Shown here piece after piece: positions 24,338 to 33,669 of a stretch of 49,597 nucleotides of DNA. Origin of the DNA: Campylobacterota bacterium (GTDB taxonomy: Bacteria > Campylobacterota > Campylobacteria > Campylobacterales > Arcobacteraceae). Made by a program: the position numbers and the translations under genes. Within the stretch, counting starts at the first letter, position 1. Each line of letters opens with the position of its first letter. The stretch covers positions 1 through 49,597 of the forward strand of contig QMKX01000010.1 in the NCBI GenBank assembly GCA_003643835.1. Direction: 5' to 3'. Below the pieces are notes generated by a model. That model worked only from the letters and a program-made list of their open reading frames with translations, did not search any database and was not told the DNA's origin.

Positions 24338-25861
24338 TTATCTTCTCCTATAGCTAAGTGCTTCAAGCAAACAACTATTATCTATATCTTTTTTGCCTTC
24401 AATATCGGCTATAGTCCTTGCTACTTTTTGAACCTTTTTTATGCTTCGGTATGTCAAATTGAAGTTCTCTATGGCTTTGTCCATGATACCTTGTGCGATG
24501 TTATCAAGATGGCAATGCTTTTCTATATCTTTGTCTATTAGTTTGCCATTTAACTCGCTTTGGCCTCTTGATAACTGTGTGGTAAATACTCTTAATACTA
24601 TATCAAACATCTGTTTGCTATTCATGCTTGGCTTGTCAGTTTTTGCTACTTCACTCATAGCAACATATAAGTCAATCCTATCAAGAAACGGTTCACTCAG
24701 TCTACTTTTGTATCGTTGTATATCAAGCAAGCTACAACGACAATCTTTTTTTGTAGATAGTAAATTGCCACAAGGACATGGGTTCATAGCTGCGACAAAC
24801 AAAAATTTAGTGTTGTATAGTTTTTTGGCATTTACTCTGCTTATGGCTACTATGTTGTCTTCGAGTGGTTCTCTCAAAGCTTCTATGATACCTTTTTGGA
24901 AGTGTGGCAACTCGTCAAAAAAAAGCAAACCACCATCACTCAAACCAATCTCACCTATCTTTGTGCCACCTATTATAGATGCTTTCGAAGCAGTATGATG
25001 AGGCGATACGAAGTTTCTTGTAGGTGTGAAATTTGGTTCTTTTAACTCTATAGAATCAAGCTTAATTTTGTCAAGTATCTCATCTATCGACATAGGATGC
25101 AAAATATACCTCATTCTTTTGCTTATCATACTTTTTCCAGAACCAGGATTGCCTTCAAATATGATATTGTGACTACCGCATACACTTATAAGCGCAGCTC
25201 TTTTGGCCACATCTTGACCTTTTACATCAATAAAATCAAACTCAAAAGTTTTTGTAAAATAATACTTTTTATTATGGATTTCAAGAAAATCAAACTCAAA
25301 ACCTGTGTTTTTAACCCTGCTTTGCTCTTTGTTGTTAGATTGAAAAAACGATATAGCTTCGTTTAGGTTATTTACTGCATATATATTTATGTTTGGAATT
25401 ATTGACAATTTTTGAGCTGAGTTTATTGGCACAAGCACATTTTTTATAAGTTTATTTCGTGATAATGAAAGTGCCAGCACAAATATAGATTTAGTATCTT
25501 TAAAGCTACCATCAAGTCCAAGCTCGCCAAACATATAAAAATCTTCAAAATCAACTCTTTGTTCCTGCAAAGCGATAAGCAAAGCAATAGGCGCATCGAA
25601 CTGACTGCCTGTTTTTGCTATTTCACTTGGACTTAAATTTATTGTGATTTTTTTGGGGGGAAATTTAAACTCATTGAATAGCAAGGCGGATTTGATTCTG
25701 TCTTTTGATTCTTGTATTGCACTGTTGCCAAGTCCAACTATACTAAACGCTGGTAAACCTTTTGTAAATGTAGATTCAACTTCTACACTAATAGCATCGA
25801 ACCCATCTATACTGGCGCATTTTAATTTTTTGATACTTGTCCTTTGTTGGCATATTATCAT
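24338..25861 (-). CDS. comM: YifB/ComM-family Mg-chelatase-like AAA+ ATPase
   Basis: The 507-residue protein has the N-terminal ChlI-like domain (GLPAFSIVGLGNSAIQES near residues 35-52) and the AAA+ domain with Walker A GNPGSGKSM near 238-246, Walker B GLLFFDELPHF near 308-318, the cysteine cluster MNPCPCGN...CRC and the C-terminal helical domain with RSIKKVQKVARTIADIEG. ComM is a helicase that promotes branch migration during natural transformation in other species. Length is normal. It is alone on its strand, divergent from argF. Confidence 0.93.
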   Translation of the reverse strand: MIICQQRTSIKKLKCASIDGFDAISVEVESTFTKGLPAFSIVGLGNSAIQESKDRIKSALLFNEFKFPPKKITINLSPSEIAKTGSQFDAPIALLIALQEQRVDFEDFYMFGELGLDGSFKDTKSIFVLALSLSRNKLIKNVLVPINSAQKLSIIPNINIYAVNNLNEAISFFQSNNKEQSRVKNTGFEFDFLEIHNKKYYFTKTFEFDFIDVKGQDVAKRAALISVCGSHNIIFEGNPGSGKSMISKRMRYILHPMSIDEILDKIKLDSIELKEPNFTPTRNFVSPHHTASKASIIGGTKIGEIGLSDGGLLFFDELPHFQKGIIEALREPLEDNIVAISRVNAKKLYNTKFLFVAAMNPCPCGNLLSTKKDCRCSLLDIQRYKSRLSEPFLDRIDLYVAMSEVAKTDKPSMNSKQMFDIVLRVFTTQLSRGQSELNGKLIDKDIEKHCHLDNIAQGIMDKAIENFNLTYRSIKKVQKVARTIADIEGKKDIDNSCLLEALSYRRR

Positions 25862-25968
25862 ATTTGTCTTAAAACTTAAAAACCATCATAAAAATAAGCA
25901 CAAAACAATACAACAATATTCTTTATATAAGTTTATTTGGATATAGTTATTTTTTATTAAGGATATAT

Positions 25969-26889
25969 ATGAAACATTTTTTAACTATAGCAGACTTTTC
26001 AAAAGATGAACTTCTGCATATGATAAACCTCGCAATAAAAATAAAAAAAGAGATGAAATTAGGTTTATTTAAAGACTATATGCCAAAAAAAACACTTGCC
26101 ATGGTATTTGAAAAAAGCTCTACACGCACAAGAGTGAGTTTCGAAACAGGCATATATCAATTGGGCGGTGTTGGTTTATTTTTAAGCTCAAGTGATATTC
26201 ACTTAGGTTCGGGTGAGCCAGTTGAAGACACAAGTCGTGTCATAAGTAGTATGGTGGATATGATTATGATACGAAATGATTGCCAAAAACAGCTTGAACT
26301 CTTTGCTTCTGTCTCAACTGTGCCAGTGATAAATGGATTAACTGATATATATCATCCAATGCAACTTATGACTGATTATCTCACTATTGTAGAAGCGGGA
26401 TTAGATAAAAACTTAAAAGTAGCATACATAGGCGATGGCAACAATATGGCAAACTCATGGGTCATGTTAGCTTCGGTTATGGGATTTGAACTTCGAGTAG
26501 CTACACCAAAAGGGTACGAGATTAAAGATGATATCAAAAAGCTTTCAAACAAACTATCAAATAAAAACAAAACAAATATAACCTACACAAACGACCCGTA
26601 CAAAGCAGTGATTGATTGCACTGTTGTTACTACTGATACTTGGGTTTCTATGGGGTTAGAGAAACAAAAACAAAAAAGAATCAAAGATTTTGAAGGGTTC
26701 ACGATAGATACAAATATGATGTCAAAAGCAAACAAAGATGCTATATTTTTACACTGCTTGCCTGCATATAGAGGTTATGAAATGACGGCAGAAGTTTTTG
26801 AAAAATATGAAAAATATATATACAAAGAAGCTCAAAACAGACTTCATATGCAAAAAGCTATCATGGTGTATCTTGATAAACATACATAG
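25969..26889 (+). CDS. argF: Ornithine carbamoyltransferase
   Basis: ArgF joins carbamoyl phosphate and ornithine to make citrulline in arginine synthesis. The 306-residue product carries the carbamoyl-phosphate motif SSTRTR near residues 50-55, HPMQ near 125-128, the ornithine-binding loop region DTWVSMG, and the catalytic cysteine in HCLPAYRG near 262-269. Length is standard. The ATG follows AAGGATATAT. The yeiH gene begins within its 3' end. Confidence 0.95.
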   Translation: MKHFLTIADFSKDELLHMINLAIKIKKEMKLGLFKDYMPKKTLAMVFEKSSTRTRVSFETGIYQLGGVGLFLSSSDIHLGSGEPVEDTSRVISSMVDMIMIRNDCQKQLELFASVSTVPVINGLTDIYHPMQLMTDYLTIVEAGLDKNLKVAYIGDGNNMANSWVMLASVMGFELRVATPKGYEIKDDIKKLSNKLSNKNKTNITYTNDPYKAVIDCTVVTTDTWVSMGLEKQKQKRIKDFEGFTIDTNMMSKANKDAIFLHCLPAYRGYEMTAEVFEKYEKYIYKEAQNRLHMQKAIMVYLDKHT

Positions 26890-27838
26890 CAAAAAATCAA
26901 AGCTTCATGGTTTATTTTTAGCTGTTATTATAGCTATATTGGCACTTGTGGTCTCTTCATATGTGACTATTAGTGCAGTTGTGTTGGCTATATTTTTTGG
27001 ACTTGTTGTAGCAAATAGTATCAAATTAGATACAAAATACCATAGTGGCATAAATTTTGGCGAAAGACAGATATTATATATAGCTATATCTCTTATGGGT
27101 ATCAATATGAACTGGACTGTTTTACACAATATAGGTTGGCAAACTTTGTTTTTGATTGTGCTATCTATCGTGTTTGTGATATTGTTTGCTATGTGGTTAT
27201 CAAAACTTTTGAGTGTTGACAAAAAACTCTCTATGGGTATCGCTATAGGCTCTGCTATATGTGGCACAGCAGCTATATCAGCTACTAAAGATATATTGAA
27301 ATTAGACAAAAGCAGCACTGCTATTGCTATAGGCACTATAAATTTATTGGGAACTTTTGGGGCATTTTTGTTGCCTACTTTTTCTCTGTTTTTGTTTGAT
27401 GACATAAACACAGGTATATTGATAGGCAACACTATCCAAGGAGTTGGACAAGCAGTGGCAAGTGGTTTTATGGTTTCGTATGAAGCAGGACAAACTGCCA
27501 CTATTGTGAAAATGGCAAGAGTAGCTATGCTCACGCCTTTAGTTTTGTTACTTTTATATATGCTAAAAAATAAAACAAAAACTCAAACAAATAAAACTCC
27601 TTGGTTTATATATGGATTTTTGGGCTTTTCTATCTTGTCTACTTTTTCTGTATTGCCAGAATATATTTTGCAGATACTTTCATATATTGGCAACTTTACT
27701 CTTGTAGTGGCGTTGGGTTGTATTGGACTTGGTATAGATATCAAAGATATAGCACAAAATGGTCTATCTGGCTTGAAACTTGGCCTAATAGTTTTTGTCG
27801 CTCAGATACTATTTACTACGACAATATTATTGTTTTAA
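26873..27838 (+). CDS. YeiH/UPF0324 family membrane protein
   Basis: The product has about ten hydrophobic segments and the UPF0324 landmarks [34 protein letters not shown] near residues 123-137 and [18 protein letters not shown]. The family is annotated as putative sulfate or anion exporters without firm biochemical proof. The open frame reaches 26798 inside argF, but conserved sequence starts just after the argF stop, so I place the start at the TTG at 26873, 17 bases inside argF. The start is uncertain by a few codons. Confidence 0.82.
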   Translation: MINIHSKKSKLHGLFLAVIIAILALVVSSYVTISAVVLAIFFGLVVANSIKLDTKYHSGINFGERQILYIAISLMGINMNWTVLHNIGWQTLFLIVLSIVFVILFAMWLSKLLSVDKKLSMGIAIGSAICGTAAISATKDILKLDKSSTAIAIGTINLLGTFGAFLLPTFSLFLFDDINTGILIGNTIQGVGQAVASGFMVSYEAGQTATIVKMARVAMLTPLVLLLLYMLKNKTKTQTNKTPWFIYGFLGFSILSTFSVLPEYILQILSYIGNFTLVVALGCIGLGIDIKDIAQNGLSGLKLGLIVFVAQILFTTTILLF

Positions 27839-27873
27839 GTATGTTTAGATACAATAAACAAAAAAGGATTATA

Positions 27874-29184
27874 ATGTATAAAAAACTGACATTTGTAGTA
27901 GTCTCAATATGTTTTGTGTTGTTTATATCTGCAAACTCATCTACAAACAAAAAAGATGATTATGAATCAAGAGAACAAGCTTTAGCAAAACTTTCATATG
28001 TGCTTGAAGTAGTGCAAAAATATTATGTAGATGACCAAAATATGAGCGATATTGTAAACAAAGCAATAGCCGGACTTATGAGCGAGCTTGATGCACATTC
28101 AAGTTATCTTGACAAAAAGCGATACAAAGGACTCAAACAAAGCACAAAAGGTGAATTTGGCGGACTTGGTATCGTTATAGGTATGAGAGATGGGGTTTTG
28201 ACTGTGATATCACCTATCGATGACACACCAGCTAAAAAAGCAGGTATAGAGTCAAGTGATATTATACTCAAAATAGACGACAAATCAACAATAGGTATGA
28301 AATTGGACGAAGCAGTTGGCTTGATGAGAGGAAAACCGGGCACAAATATCGAGCTAACTATAGTTAGAAAAGGAGAAAGAAAACCTATCGCTGTGCCTAT
28401 TACGAGAGATATCATCAAAGTGAAATCTGTTTTTGCTAAAACAATTCAAAACAAAAATATGTTGTATCTTCGTATATCTTCGTTTGATTCCAAAGTTGTC
28501 AAGGAGTTGAAAAAAAGATTAAACAACAATAAAAATCACGATGGCATAGTGTTAGACCTACGAGACAACCCAGGTGGATTGTTGGACCAAGCTATTGGCG
28601 TGGTTGATATGTTTGTAAGCAAAGGTAAGATAGTATCGCAAAAAAGTCAAGACAAAACAGAAAATAAAATATACAAAGCGACAAAATATGCTACACAAAG
28701 CGACAAACCTATGGTAGTGTTAGTAAATGGTGGAAGTGCTAGTGCTAGTGAGATAGTAGCAGGTGCCCTACAAGATCACAAAAGAGCTATAATAGTTGGT
28801 GATAAAACATTTGGCAAGGGTTCAGTTCAGCAAATTCTACCTATTGCTAACAATAGATTAGAAGCTATCAAGATAACAATATCAAGATATTATCTTCCAA
28901 GTGGCAGAACTATACAAGCAGTTGGAATATCTCCAGATATAGAAAGTTTCAAAGGCAAATCAGTATCAAAAGACAAAGATGAGTTTGATTTGAAAGAAGC
29001 AGACTTGAAAAAGCATCTTAAAGGTGAATTAGAAAAAATAAATAAAAAACCACAGTCAAGCAAAAAGGACGAGAAAAATGAGAAGGATAAAAATACAATA
29101 ACAAACCAGAACCTCCAAGAAGATAACCAACTCAATGATGCCGTCAATGTTTTAAAAGCACTTATAATTACAAAAGGAAACTAA
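27874..29184 (+). CDS. ctpA: C-terminal processing peptidase (S41 family)
   Basis: The 436-residue protease has an N-terminal signal segment, a PDZ domain with GGLGIVIG and SPIDDTPAKKAGI near residues 92-125, and the S41 catalytic domain with the serine in NGGSASASEIVAGAL and the lysine in KTFGKGSVQ. The C-terminal 50 residues are a charged Lys/Glu/Asn tail. CtpA-type enzymes cut proteins at their C-terminus in the periplasm, often peptidoglycan hydrolases. The open frame extends back to 27601 inside yeiH, but the ATG at 27874 with AAAGGA starts a clean signal peptide. Its stop is immediately followed by the purC start. Confidence 0.93.
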   Translation: MYKKLTFVVVSICFVLFISANSSTNKKDDYESREQALAKLSYVLEVVQKYYVDDQNMSDIVNKAIAGLMSELDAHSSYLDKKRYKGLKQSTKGEFGGLGIVIGMRDGVLTVISPIDDTPAKKAGIESSDIILKIDDKSTIGMKLDEAVGLMRGKPGTNIELTIVRKGERKPIAVPITRDIIKVKSVFAKTIQNKNMLYLRISSFDSKVVKELKKRLNNNKNHDGIVLDLRDNPGGLLDQAIGVVDMFVSKGKIVSQKSQDKTENKIYKATKYATQSDKPMVVLVNGGSASASEIVAGALQDHKRAIIVGDKTFGKGSVQQILPIANNRLEAIKITISRYYLPSGRTIQAVGISPDIESFKGKSVSKDKDEFDLKEADLKKHLKGELEKINKKPQSSKKDEKNEKDKNTITNQNLQEDNQLNDAVNVLKALIITKGN

Positions 29185-29895
29185 TTGGAAAAAACTACAC
29201 TGCTATATGAAGGTAAGGCAAAAAAAGTCTATCGAACGACAGATGACAACTTGCTTATATCACAATTTACTGATAGTTTAACTGCGTTTGATGGCAAGAA
29301 AAAACACAACGAACTTGGCAAGGGTGCCCTAAACAATAAAATATCTTCACATCTATTTGAACTGCTCAACAACAAAGGAGTGCAAACTCATTTTGTGCAA
29401 AATATAGATGACAACCATATGTTGCATAAAAATTGCGAAGTGATACTTTTAGAAGTAATAGTGCGAAACATAGCTACAGGAAGCTTGACTAAAAATTTAG
29501 GCATAAAAGATGGCACTGTGTTGCCATTTGCTCTTGTGGAGTTTGACTATAAAAACGATGAGTTAGGTGACCCAAAGTTAAACGACCAGCATGCTTTGAT
29601 TTTGAACTTAGTAGAAAATAAAAATGAGCTTGATATTTTACGAACAAAAGCAAGGCAAATAAATGACATACTTAAACCATTTTTTTTAAATATCGGTTTA
29701 AAGTTAGTGGATTTTAAACTTGAGTTTGGAAAAGACAAACAAGGTAATATAATTTTGATAGATGAATTAAGCCCTGACAATTGTAGATTTTGGGATACAA
29801 ATACAGGCGAAAGTTTAGACAAAGATCGCTTTAGACAAGGTATCGGTGGAGTTAAAGTAGCTTATGAAGAGGTGCTTAAAAGGATATTAGGATGA
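29185..29895 (+). CDS. purC: SAICAR synthetase
   Basis: PurC joins aspartate to CAIR in purine synthesis. The 236-residue product has [11 protein letters not shown] near the N-terminus, [17 protein letters not shown], the block [18 protein letters not shown] near residues 92-109, and [12 protein letters not shown] near the C-terminus. Length is normal. The start is a TTG directly after the ctpA stop, behind AAAGGA. It overlaps purS by 4 bases. The three genes purC, purS, purQ form a coupled unit. Confidence 0.95.
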   Translation: MEKTTLLYEGKAKKVYRTTDDNLLISQFTDSLTAFDGKKKHNELGKGALNNKISSHLFELLNNKGVQTHFVQNIDDNHMLHKNCEVILLEVIVRNIATGSLTKNLGIKDGTVLPFALVEFDYKNDELGDPKLNDQHALILNLVENKNELDILRTKARQINDILKPFFLNIGLKLVDFKLEFGKDKQGNIILIDELSPDNCRFWDTNTGESLDKDRFRQGIGGVKVAYEEVLKRILG

Positions 29896-30137
29896 AAGCG
29901 ATAGTTAAAATTAGTTTAAAAGACGGAGTTCTTGATAGTCAAGGAAAGGCTACATATCACACAATTTGCACTATGGGATATGACGACATAGTCAAAGATA
30001 TAAAGATAGACAAGCTTATCAATATAGAGTTAGGCGATATTGACAAACAAGTAGCGATAAAAAAAGTAGAAAAAATGTGTCAAGATATGTTAGTCAATAC
30101 GGTTATAGAAGATTATAATATAGATATAATTATATGA
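29892..30137 (+). CDS. purS: FGAM synthase subunit PurS
   Basis: PurS is the small bridging subunit of the three-part FGAM synthase of purine synthesis, together with PurQ and PurL. The 81-residue product matches the family in size and pattern: [32 protein letters not shown] and a C-terminal strand IEDYNIDII. It overlaps purC and purQ by 4 bases on each side. The large PurL subunit is not in the window. Confidence 0.93.
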   Translation: MKAIVKISLKDGVLDSQGKATYHTICTMGYDDIVKDIKIDKLINIELGDIDKQVAIKKVEKMCQDMLVNTVIEDYNIDIII

Positions 30138-30805
30138 GTGTAGTGATTGTCCGATTTCCCGGAACTAACTGTGAGTATGATACAAAATATGCTTTCGATA
30201 TACTAAACGCAAAATCCACTATCATAAACTACGATGAAAATTGTTTGCCAAACGATACCAAGCTTGTTGTGCTTCCTGGTGGGTTTTCATATGGAGATTA
30301 TTTAAGGTCAGGTGCGCTTGCCAAGATGTCAAACATCATGAATAGTATCAAGATATTTGCTTCAAGTGGTGGCATGGTGCTTGGCATTTGTAATGGTTTT
30401 CAAATACTCACAGAAGTAGGCTTGCTTCCCGGAGCTTTAAAACGAAATGACAACACACACTTCATATCAAAATTTCAACATATAAAAGTAGTAAACAACG
30501 ACAACAAATTTTTGCAACTTTACAAAACAAATGAACTTTTAAATATACCAGTAGCACACCACGATGGAGCGTATTATATAGACAAAGTGGGATTAGATTC
30601 TTTGAAAAAAAACCAACAAATATTGTTGCGATACTGCGACAAAGATGGTGCTCTTGAGGTGCTCAATGGTAGTTTAGAACAAATAGCTGGAATTTGTAAT
30701 ACAACAAAAAATGTATTTGGTCTTATGCCGCATCCAGAAAGAGCTATGGAAATACTATTAGGAAGCGATGATGGCAAGAATATGTTAGAAGGTCTTGTAT
30801 GTTGA
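30134..30805 (+). CDS. purQ: FGAM synthase glutaminase subunit PurQ
   Basis: PurQ releases ammonia from glutamine for FGAM synthesis. The 223-residue product has a class I glutamine amidotransferase triad: the nucleophile in LGICNGFQIL near residue 84, and H and E in MPHPERAME near the C-terminus. FPGTNCEYD opens the protein and PGGFSYGDYLRSGALA follows, both family signatures. It overlaps purS by 4 bases and the next gene by 7. Confidence 0.95.
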   Translation: MSVVIVRFPGTNCEYDTKYAFDILNAKSTIINYDENCLPNDTKLVVLPGGFSYGDYLRSGALAKMSNIMNSIKIFASSGGMVLGICNGFQILTEVGLLPGALKRNDNTHFISKFQHIKVVNNDNKFLQLYKTNELLNIPVAHHDGAYYIDKVGLDSLKKNQQILLRYCDKDGALEVLNGSLEQIAGICNTTKNVFGLMPHPERAMEILLGSDDGKNMLEGLVC

Positions 30806-31842
30806 AAAAACTTTTTGTATTGTTGATTGTTTTTAGCTCATTGGTTGCCGATGAGTTGTATTTGTCTTATGAAAATAGCCCACAAGATGTATATATAGAT
30901 GAAACATTTGAGATGGTTATAAAAGCTACGATATTTTCAAAAGAGTATCATAACATCAAAACTACATTTAGCAAATACAAAGGCATAGACATACTAAACA
31001 AAAACTCTCTTTGGACTAAAAAGGGTCAAAATATATTTATGAATAGTTATATAGTCAATATCAAATCAAAAGATTATACCATGCCACAAATCACAGTTGA
31101 CCTACTAGATGCCAACAATGGATTGTTATATACACAAACAATACAAGAGTTTGCTGTAGAGATAAAAACTATAGAGATAAAAGACAAAACATATAGTCAA
31201 GTAGTAGCAGATAGTATGCAGCTACTCGCACACAAAACCAAACAATACGACAACCGCCAGCTTCATACTATCATCAAATTGCAAGCTATAAATTCAAACA
31301 TAGAACAGTTTCACTTACAAGGATTTAACTCACAAAGTATAAACGACATAAGCAAAAAAAATGGCAAAGCTACAATTTTTTATGACCTATTTTCGCCAAT
31401 AGACACAAAAAATATAAAGTTTAGCTACTTCAATACCCAAGAAAAAAAACTAAAATATATAAGTTTTGATATAAAATTGGATGAAGATTTAGTCAGCACT
31501 CAAACTAATTTAAATCCGCAAAAATCAAACTTCAACACATACAGAATATTTGCGGTTTTGTTTGTGATATTGCTGATAGTTGGTCTGTATTTTATTTATA
31601 GAAAAAAGTTTCTGTTTGTGATTATTGGTTTGCTTGGTGTGTTGATTTTTTATATGCTTTGGCCAAATAGAACTATGACAATAAAATCAAACACAAACAT
31701 ATACATACAACCACTTAAACGATCTACAGTGTTCAGGAAAACACAACAAACGCAAAAAGTAGGCGTGCTAAAAACACAAAATGGCTTCACTAAAGTGGTG
31801 TTCAAAGATAGCACAATTGGGTGGGTTAAAGATGAGAAGTAG
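30799..31842 (+). CDS. Membrane-anchored envelope protein with C-terminal SH3-like domain
   Basis: The 347-residue product has a signal peptide (residues 1-18), a beta-rich periplasmic part somewhat like BatD/oxygen-tolerance proteins (VYIDETFEMVIKAT, then two immunoglobulin-like halves), two adjacent membrane helices near residues 250-290, and a C-terminal bacterial SH3-like domain ending in GFTKVVFKDSTIGWVKDE. SH3 domains of this type often bind peptidoglycan or proteins. Function is not known to me. It overlaps purQ by 7 bases and plsC by 11. Confidence 0.65.
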   Translation: MLKKLFVLLIVFSSLVADELYLSYENSPQDVYIDETFEMVIKATIFSKEYHNIKTTFSKYKGIDILNKNSLWTKKGQNIFMNSYIVNIKSKDYTMPQITVDLLDANNGLLYTQTIQEFAVEIKTIEIKDKTYSQVVADSMQLLAHKTKQYDNRQLHTIIKLQAINSNIEQFHLQGFNSQSINDISKKNGKATIFYDLFSPIDTKNIKFSYFNTQEKKLKYISFDIKLDEDLVSTQTNLNPQKSNFNTYRIFAVLFVILLIVGLYFIYRKKFLFVIIGLLGVLIFYMLWPNRTMTIKSNTNIYIQPLKRSTVFRKTQQTQKVGVLKTQNGFTKVVFKDSTIGWVKDEK

Positions 31843-32527
31843 AGTTAGATATTTTTTTATTATGTTGCAGTTTTTATTTACTGTTACTACAACTATTGTG
31901 ATAATGTATATTTTTAAAAAACACAACCATAAAATACGGCAAACTTGGGGACAACTACAGCTAAAAATTTTAGGTATAAAACTCGAATTTGAAGGGCAAT
32001 TAGACCAAACAGCTCAAATGGTAGTGTTTAACCACCAGAGCATACTGGATATTATCATATTTGAAGCCCTCTATCCTAAAAATTTAGCATGGGTAGCAAA
32101 AAAACAGATAGCAGATTTACCATTTTTAGGGCAAATCCTAAAGATACCAGATATGATAATCATAGACCGAGAAAACAAAGCTGGATTGGTCAAGCTAATA
32201 AAACAAACAAAACAACACTTAAACAATGGCAGACCCATAGCTATATTTCCAGAAGGCACAAGAAGCGATGGCAAAAAGATGCTAAAATTTAAAATGGGTG
32301 CTAAAATAATAGCAGAAAAACATAACACAAAAATACAACCGATACTCATAATAGGCTCAAGAAATTGTATAGACTCACAACAACTAAAAGCTAAAAAAGC
32401 TACAGTTTCCATAGTGTATTTACCAGCAGTTTATGCTAAAAAGAGTGAAAATTGGTATAAAGAATTGGAGCAAAATATGAACTACGAGTTCAACAAAAGG
32501 ATAAAAAAATATGAGATATATATTTAG
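31832..32527 (+). CDS. plsC: 1-acyl-sn-glycerol-3-phosphate acyltransferase
   Basis: PlsC acylates lysophosphatidate to phosphatidate in the inner membrane. The 231-residue product has an N-terminal helix, the HX4D catalytic motif in NHQSILD and the glycerol-phosphate-binding FPEGTRS, with MGAKIIAE after it. The open frame extends back to 31781, but the ATG at 31832 gives the usual N-terminus and overlaps the upstream gene by 11 bases. The next gene overlaps its end by 17. Confidence 0.92.
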   Translation: MRSRVRYFFIMLQFLFTVTTTIVIMYIFKKHNHKIRQTWGQLQLKILGIKLEFEGQLDQTAQMVVFNHQSILDIIIFEALYPKNLAWVAKKQIADLPFLGQILKIPDMIIIDRENKAGLVKLIKQTKQHLNNGRPIAIFPEGTRSDGKKMLKFKMGAKIIAEKHNTKIQPILIIGSRNCIDSQQLKAKKATVSIVYLPAVYAKKSENWYKELEQNMNYEFNKRIKKYEIYI

Positions 32528-33128
32528 TATAATTTTATTTGTATCGGTTGCCACATCTACAATTTTACAAGATGACAACCTGATAGATAAAAGAGCAGTA
32601 GTTAAGTTACAAGAAATTACAAACGAGTTGAAACAAAAAACCAACACAGATATTTATGTCCATTTGTCTAAAGACAATGGATTAAGCGATGAGCTTGGTG
32701 TAGAGAATATGATAAAACAAATCAAACAAAAAGAACAAAAAATAATATCCACGACAGATGGTTCATATGTTGTTGTTTTTTTGTCTATAAAGCAAAAATA
32801 CATCAATATGATATCAAGCAAAGATATCAAAGATATTATAAACAAAGACGATATTATAGACAATTATATGGTGCCTCTTTTAGCCTCCTTTGATAAAAAT
32901 GAGCTACAATCTAAAGTTAGTGCTTCAGTGCTAAATGGAGTTGCTCAAATCGCTGATGTGATAGCAAAATCAAAAAACATAAAATTAAAAAGCAGCATAG
33001 GAAGTGCCGGCAAAACAGCTGGAAGCATATGGCAAATGTTTATATATACTATTGTTTTGCTTGGTATTATTTCATACTTTTTTATCATCTTGAGAGAAAA
33101 AAAATTAAAAAAGAACAAATATGAATAA
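32511..33128 (+). CDS. TPM-domain membrane protein
   Basis: The 205-residue product has a signal peptide, a TPM-like domain (residues about 20-150: DDNLIDKRAVVKLQEITNEL, VVFLSIKQKYINMISSKD) and a C-terminal membrane helix near 175-195 with a short basic cytoplasmic tail. TPM domains occur in photosystem repair proteins and as membrane phosphatases. The activity here is unknown. It overlaps both neighbours (17 and 8 bases), so it is part of a coupled envelope set between purQ and the methyltransferase. Confidence 0.7.
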   Translation: MRYIFSIILFVSVATSTILQDDNLIDKRAVVKLQEITNELKQKTNTDIYVHLSKDNGLSDELGVENMIKQIKQKEQKIISTTDGSYVVVFLSIKQKYINMISSKDIKDIINKDDIIDNYMVPLLASFDKNELQSKVSASVLNGVAQIADVIAKSKNIKLKSSIGSAGKTAGSIWQMFIYTIVLLGIISYFFIILREKKLKKNKYE

Positions 33129-33669
33129 ATACCTGCTATATACGATATTTGTATTAAAGTTTTTGTTGGGACTTGGATTTATCATCTGGACTATATATGT
33201 GACTATTGGTAGTGATGTAGGCGAAGATGAAGACAATAGTTTGTTGAGCACTTATCATAAAGTAGACGACAATTTTAACAATATATCCAAAGCAAATAAT
33301 TTTCTAAATACCAACTATGATATCAAGTTGGTATTTAACAACCATACAATAAATGGCATAGATACCAAAGATATGTTTTATTCACAAAGAGTTATACAAA
33401 ATAGAAACACAAGAAAATCAATACTCAAAATGGGTTCAAATAGTTTGAAAATAGATATAAAAACAAAAAATGGCAAACCAATAGATAATTTTCAAGCAAA
33501 TATAGTAGTAACAAAAACTACAAATCATCTATATGATAAAGCATTGAACTTAAACAGTAGCGAAACACAGATATTTCATATACAAAACAAAGGGGCATGG
33601 AATATAACAGGGAATATAACTATAGGCAAAACTACTGGTGCTTTTATGATAAAAACAGATGCAAAATAA
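33121..33669 (+). CDS. FixH-like membrane protein
   Basis: The 182-residue product has one N-terminal membrane helix followed by a periplasmic beta-sandwich with the FixH pattern: NYDIKLVFNNHTINGID, an IVVTKTTNHLYDKAL strand pair, and GAWNITGNITIG at the end. FixH proteins help load copper or assemble cbb3 oxidase in other bacteria, normally next to fixGIS or ccoNOPQ. None of those is here, so the assignment to oxidase assembly is inference from the domain only. Confidence 0.65.
   Translation: MNKYLLYTIFVLKFLLGLGFIIWTIYVTIGSDVGEDEDNSLLSTYHKVDDNFNNISKANNFLNTNYDIKLVFNNHTINGIDTKDMFYSQRVIQNRNTRKSILKMGSNSLKIDIKTKNGKPIDNFQANIVVTKTTNHLYDKALNLNSSETQIFHIQNKGAWNITGNITIGKTTGAFMIKTDAK

Noticed and set aside
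26798-26872. Longer start for the YeiH-like protein inside argF
   Set aside because: The residues before the TTG at 26873 match nothing typical of the family and would overlap argF by 92 bases.
27601-27873. N-terminal extension of CtpA
   Set aside because: The extra 91 residues lie inside yeiH in another frame and are Trp/Tyr-rich without family pattern; the ATG at 27874 has a good ribosome binding site and a signal peptide.
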